The notes under the pieces were generated by a model. That model was given only the letters and a program-made list of their open reading frames with translations, did no database searches and was not told the DNA's origin. Of a stretch of DNA of 64,000 nt, positions 61,723-64,000 are shown in pieces; position 1 is the first letter of the stretch; each line of letters starts with the position of its first letter. This stretch comes from Streptomyces sp. cf386. Lineage in GTDB: Bacteria; Actinomycetota; Actinomycetes; Streptomycetales; Streptomycetaceae. The stretch covers positions 1 to 64,000 of the forward strand of contig NZ_FNHV01000035.1 of NCBI RefSeq assembly GCF_900103585.1, written 5' to 3'. A program made the position numbers and the translations under genes.

Positions 61723-61811
61723 CGCGCCACCCTGTCAGATCGGCTTCAACACGCCGATTCAATAGGGATGCAGTCCCACCCGTACCAATGCCCACGCCAG
61801 GAGACCCGCAC

Positions 61812-62123
61812 ATGAGGACCGCACGCCGCCGCACCAGAGTCGCCCTCACCCTCGTCGGTGTGCTGATCGCTGCCATCGGCCTGACCATCTACATTCCGGC
61901 GAGCATCGATTCCGACGCCGCGGACCAGGCCGCCGTCGACGCCTCCGCAGGCGACTGGGACGATGTTCTCGGCCACGACGCCGACTACGCCGCGGATGAG
62001 GCGGCATTCCAGGCCGACGCGGACAAGCGGATCGCTGAGGAAGACAAGACATTCGGGCTCGTACTGATCGGCCTCGGTGCCGCTGTCACCGTCGGGCGAT
62101 GGGCCGTGCGGCCTCAGCGGTAG
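61812..62123 (+). CDS. Small two-helix membrane protein
   Basis: This 103-residue protein has an N-terminal membrane helix (VALTLVGVLIAAIGLTIYIP), an acidic Asp/Ala-rich extracytoplasmic loop (DVLGHDADYAADEAAFQADA) and a second helix (FGLVLIGLGAAVTVG). GGAG precedes the ATG. The family is unknown. It is divergent from the recombinase operon. Confidence 0.65.
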   Translation: MRTARRRTRVALTLVGVLIAAIGLTIYIPASIDSDAADQAAVDASAGDWDDVLGHDADYAADEAAFQADADKRIAEEDKTFGLVLIGLGAAVTVGRWAVRPQR

Positions 62124-62309
62124 CGAGTGATCCGGGAGCGACCCGGCTCAAGGACCGGTGAGCCGAAGGGTTCGGTGGGCGAGCCCGCACACTCGACGAC
62201 CAGGTCCAGGACGCCAGCGCCTACTTGGGGAGGGTGAGCCGGCCGCGGCGGACCGCAGCCGGTGAGAGGGCTCCTTCGTCGATGGCGGGGCGCAGCCGCG
62301 TCACCCGGT

Positions 62310-62936
62310 TCACAGCGAGGCGGTCTCAGACGCGGTGGTCCACGCGAAGCCGTCGGGGTCGGTGAACGGCTCGGCATCGCTGCCGATCGTGAGCCGGTGC
62401 GATCCGGTGCCGTCGGGAGAGACGCCGGCGACCTTGGCCAGGCCACGGCGCTTGTACAGCGCGAGCTTGACGGGATCGGCCTCGGTGGCGAACTCGACGT
62501 ACTTGCCGCCGAAGCTCTTCGCCACGGTGAGGCCGTGCTTGACGTAGAACTGCTTGCTGGCCTTCACGTCCTCGACGCCGAGCAGGAGCACGAGCTCGTC
62601 GAACTGCCGGGTGGCCGGGCCGGTGTCCTTCTTCGACGACGAGGCGACCTGCCAGATCGTCCCGTCCGGTGCCTGTACGACGCCCCCATAGCCCCAGAGC
62701 GACTTGCTGGCGGGCTTCAGCGTCGCGGCACCGGCCTCGACGGCTGCGTCGATGAGGGCGTTGACGTTGGCCGGCTGGGACACCACGAGCGACAGCGTGA
62801 ACCCGCGGAAGCCGGTCGACGGTGTCTCCGACGCCCGCAGGCGTACCTGGCTGCCCAGCTCGAACGCGGTGGTGTAGAAACGGTCGGCGGCTGTGGGGTC
62901 GGCCACCTCAAGGGTGACGGATGCGATGGAAGTCAT
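62310..62936 (-). CDS. VOC (glyoxalase/bleomycin resistance-like) family protein
   Basis: This 208-residue protein has two VOC modules (SIASVTLEVADPTAADRFYT and GVEDVKASKQFYVKHGLTVA; GVVQAPDGTIWQVASSSKK; FTDPDGFAWTTAS). VOC proteins bind metals and act as dioxygenases, isomerases or drug binders. Acidic and His metal ligands are poorly conserved here, so it may be a binding protein. The ATG at 62936 lacks a ribosome-binding site, but TAGCGT lies 7 nt before it, which would fit a leaderless transcript. Confidence 0.83.
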   Translation of the reverse strand: MTSIASVTLEVADPTAADRFYTTAFELGSQVRLRASETPSTGFRGFTLSLVVSQPANVNALIDAAVEAGAATLKPASKSLWGYGGVVQAPDGTIWQVASSSKKDTGPATRQFDELVLLLGVEDVKASKQFYVKHGLTVAKSFGGKYVEFATEADPVKLALYKRRGLAKVAGVSPDGTGSHRLTIGSDAEPFTDPDGFAWTTASETASL

Positions 62937-63140
62937 GACAAGGACGCTAGCTACGACCACGAGGACGGCGCTTCTCGATTCCTGACCGGAACGGAATCCA
63001 GGCGCACGGGGATTGCTCCATTCGGTGACCGGGGTCCACCATCGGCAGGCTCGCGACAGACGACGCGTGGCGGCAGGGCGTACGGCTGACGACGGCGCCG
63101 CTGATCGCGCACGCGCTCCACGCGGCGCGATCAGGTCCGG

Positions 63141-63174
63141 TCAGGTCAGGTCAGGTCAGGTCAGGTCAGGTCAG
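63141..63174. repeat. Pentanucleotide tandem repeat TCAGG
   Basis: Six full copies of TCAGG plus a partial copy run from 63141, with two degenerate units before it. The stop codon of the minus-strand gene (63166-63168) falls inside the array, so copy-number changes would alter the sequence just beyond the C-terminus. Confidence 0.85.
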
Positions 63175-63981
63175 TGGAGGCAGCTCCCCGTCGGAGGCGC
63201 GGTCGCGCTCGGAGGACAGCGACTCCTTGATCGCACGGAAGAAGGACCGCCGCTCGACCAGCTGGGCACCCCTCACCTCGGCCAGGGGCTCGGGGCGATA
63301 CCCGAAGCCGGCCGGGAGTGAGGGCAGCCCGAGCGTGGCGAACGCCTCGTCGAGGTGCTGTCGTGGATCACCGGTACCGCGCAGTACCGCGGTGAGGGGT
63401 CGGTGGTCCGTCATGCCGTAGGCAGCCGCCAGCACGGTCGCCCGGTCCTGTGCCTCCTCCAGCGTCGGCATCTCGGCGGGGTCGGCCCACCAGGCGTGAG
63501 CGGTCACCAGGCGGCCGTCGCGGTACAGGTGGAGGGTGTAGTCAGCGCCCTCCTTGGCCGCCACCAGGACCGGCCACTTCTCACCCCGGCTGAAGGTACG
63601 GGCCAGCCGGGGCAGCCTGCCCTCGCCGAGCAGGGTCGTGCGCGTGCCCTTGCGGCGGCCCGGAGGTTCCGCTGAGGGCGCGGTCTCGACGAAAGTGGCG
63701 TTGCCGGGTACCGGGACGAGACGCATGGTCGTGCCGGTGATCAGAATTGCCTCGCGGACGTCCCGTAGCGGTGCGCCGGCCAGAGCGATGGCCATGGCCG
63801 CGGGCGGGGGCAGGGGCGTCGCTCGGGCCGTATCCGCTGTATCCGTCGTGTCTACGTCCGTTGTATCCGCCGTGCTCGCAGTGTCCGCCGCGTTCGACGG
63901 GCCGACGGCGGTCGACGCTGGTGCGGCGCCGCCGAAGTACGGTGTCCGGCGGGCGACATGGGCGCGAACCCCCTGGCGCAT
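63166..63981 (-). CDS. Hypothetical protein with low-complexity N-terminus
   Basis: This 271-residue protein has a Thr/Ala/Asp-rich N-terminal linker (ADTASTADTTDVDTTDTADT) followed by a folded part (LRDVREAILITGTTMRLVPV; KWPVLVAAKEGADYTLHLYR; DRATVLAAAYGMTDHRPLTA; FGYRPEPLAEVRGAQLVERR). I do not recognise the family. The start lies 19 bp from the window edge and could be further upstream. The 3' end lies in a pentanucleotide repeat. Confidence 0.7.
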   Translation of the reverse strand: MRQGVRAHVARRTPYFGGAAPASTAVGPSNAADTASTADTTDVDTTDTADTARATPLPPPAAMAIALAGAPLRDVREAILITGTTMRLVPVPGNATFVETAPSAEPPGRRKGTRTTLLGEGRLPRLARTFSRGEKWPVLVAAKEGADYTLHLYRDGRLVTAHAWWADPAEMPTLEEAQDRATVLAAAYGMTDHRPLTAVLRGTGDPRQHLDEAFATLGLPSLPAGFGYRPEPLAEVRGAQLVERRSFFRAIKESLSSERDRASDGELPPLT

Positions 63982-64000
63982 GAGAAGGAAGATCTCCCGC

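Noticed and set aside
55752..61811. Terminal inverted repeats of the recombinase element
   Set aside because: Only an ACTGCA-level match was found between the two flanks, which is too short to define ends.

Overview
The window is actinobacterial chromosome, most likely Streptomyces. GC content is very high, GTG and TTG starts are common, and the gene content is typical of the genus: RsbU/SpoIIE-type phosphatases fused to anti-sigma-like ATPase domains, MmyB-type XRE regulators, a CU044_5270-family protein beside an ECF sigma factor, a PucR regulator and a STAND-TPR protein. No rRNA, tRNA or CRISPR array was seen. The many regulators, one- and two-gene catabolic units, decayed genes and an integrative element suggest an accessory or chromosome-arm region.

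Layout. 0.3-1.4 kb: a LuxR-type regulator broken by a frameshift. 1.4-5.4 kb: a divergent pair of SpoIIE-type phosphatases, one carrying Cache, PAS, GAF and ATPase modules. 5.5-13.2 kb: an acyl-CoA synthetase, a frameshifted lipoprotein, glyceraldehyde-3-phosphate dehydrogenase, a GlxA-type regulator, two alcohol/alkenal dehydrogenase-type enzymes and a PPOX-fold protein, closed by a perfect 40-bp palindrome. 13.3-19.6 kb: an acyl-CoA dehydrogenase with a PadR regulator, two SDRs, and LysR and XRE regulators. 19.7-25.5 kb: an unknown protein, a deleted hydrolase, then a class II aldolase and sodium symporter unit divergent from a PucR regulator. 25.5-30.6 kb: a LacI-sensor/PP2C/ATPase fusion, a tautomerase with divergent LysR, then about 1.5 kb of gene debris (PLAT domain, luciferase-like oxidoreductase, MhpA-like hydroxylase, ROK kinase). 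30.8-36.2 kb: a 1300-residue exported protein ending in a NucA/NucB-like nuclease domain, facing a SUKH (SMI1/KNR4) gene, then a hydrolase preceded by a possible leader peptide. 36.5-42.5 kb: a large membrane protein, small unknowns, a TetR remnant, and a CU044_5270 protein coupled to an ECF sigma gene that carries a premature stop. 42.9-48.8 kb: a Ser/Thr kinase with a beta-propeller, an NB-ARC/TPR STAND NTPase, a nucleoside-deoxyribosyltransferase-like protein and a small membrane protein. 49.8-55.8 kb: Old Yellow Enzyme, aldehyde dehydrogenase and XRE regulator, then a TetR gene divergent from an atypical SDR across two operators. 55.9-61.7 kb: four tightly overlapping genes, three of them large tyrosine recombinases, forming a Tn554/RIT-like element. 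61.8-64 kb: a small membrane protein, a VOC-family protein and an unknown protein whose 3' end lies in a pentanucleotide repeat.

The genes mostly form small regulator-plus-enzyme modules rather than one pathway. The strongest leads are the LacI-PP2C fusion with a substituted metal-site residue, the recombinase element, the exported nuclease facing a SUKH gene, and the kinase/STAND/NDT-like group. Decay is widespread: at least ten loci carry frameshifts, nonsense codons or deletions. Some single-base frameshifts lie in short homopolymers and could be sequencing errors.
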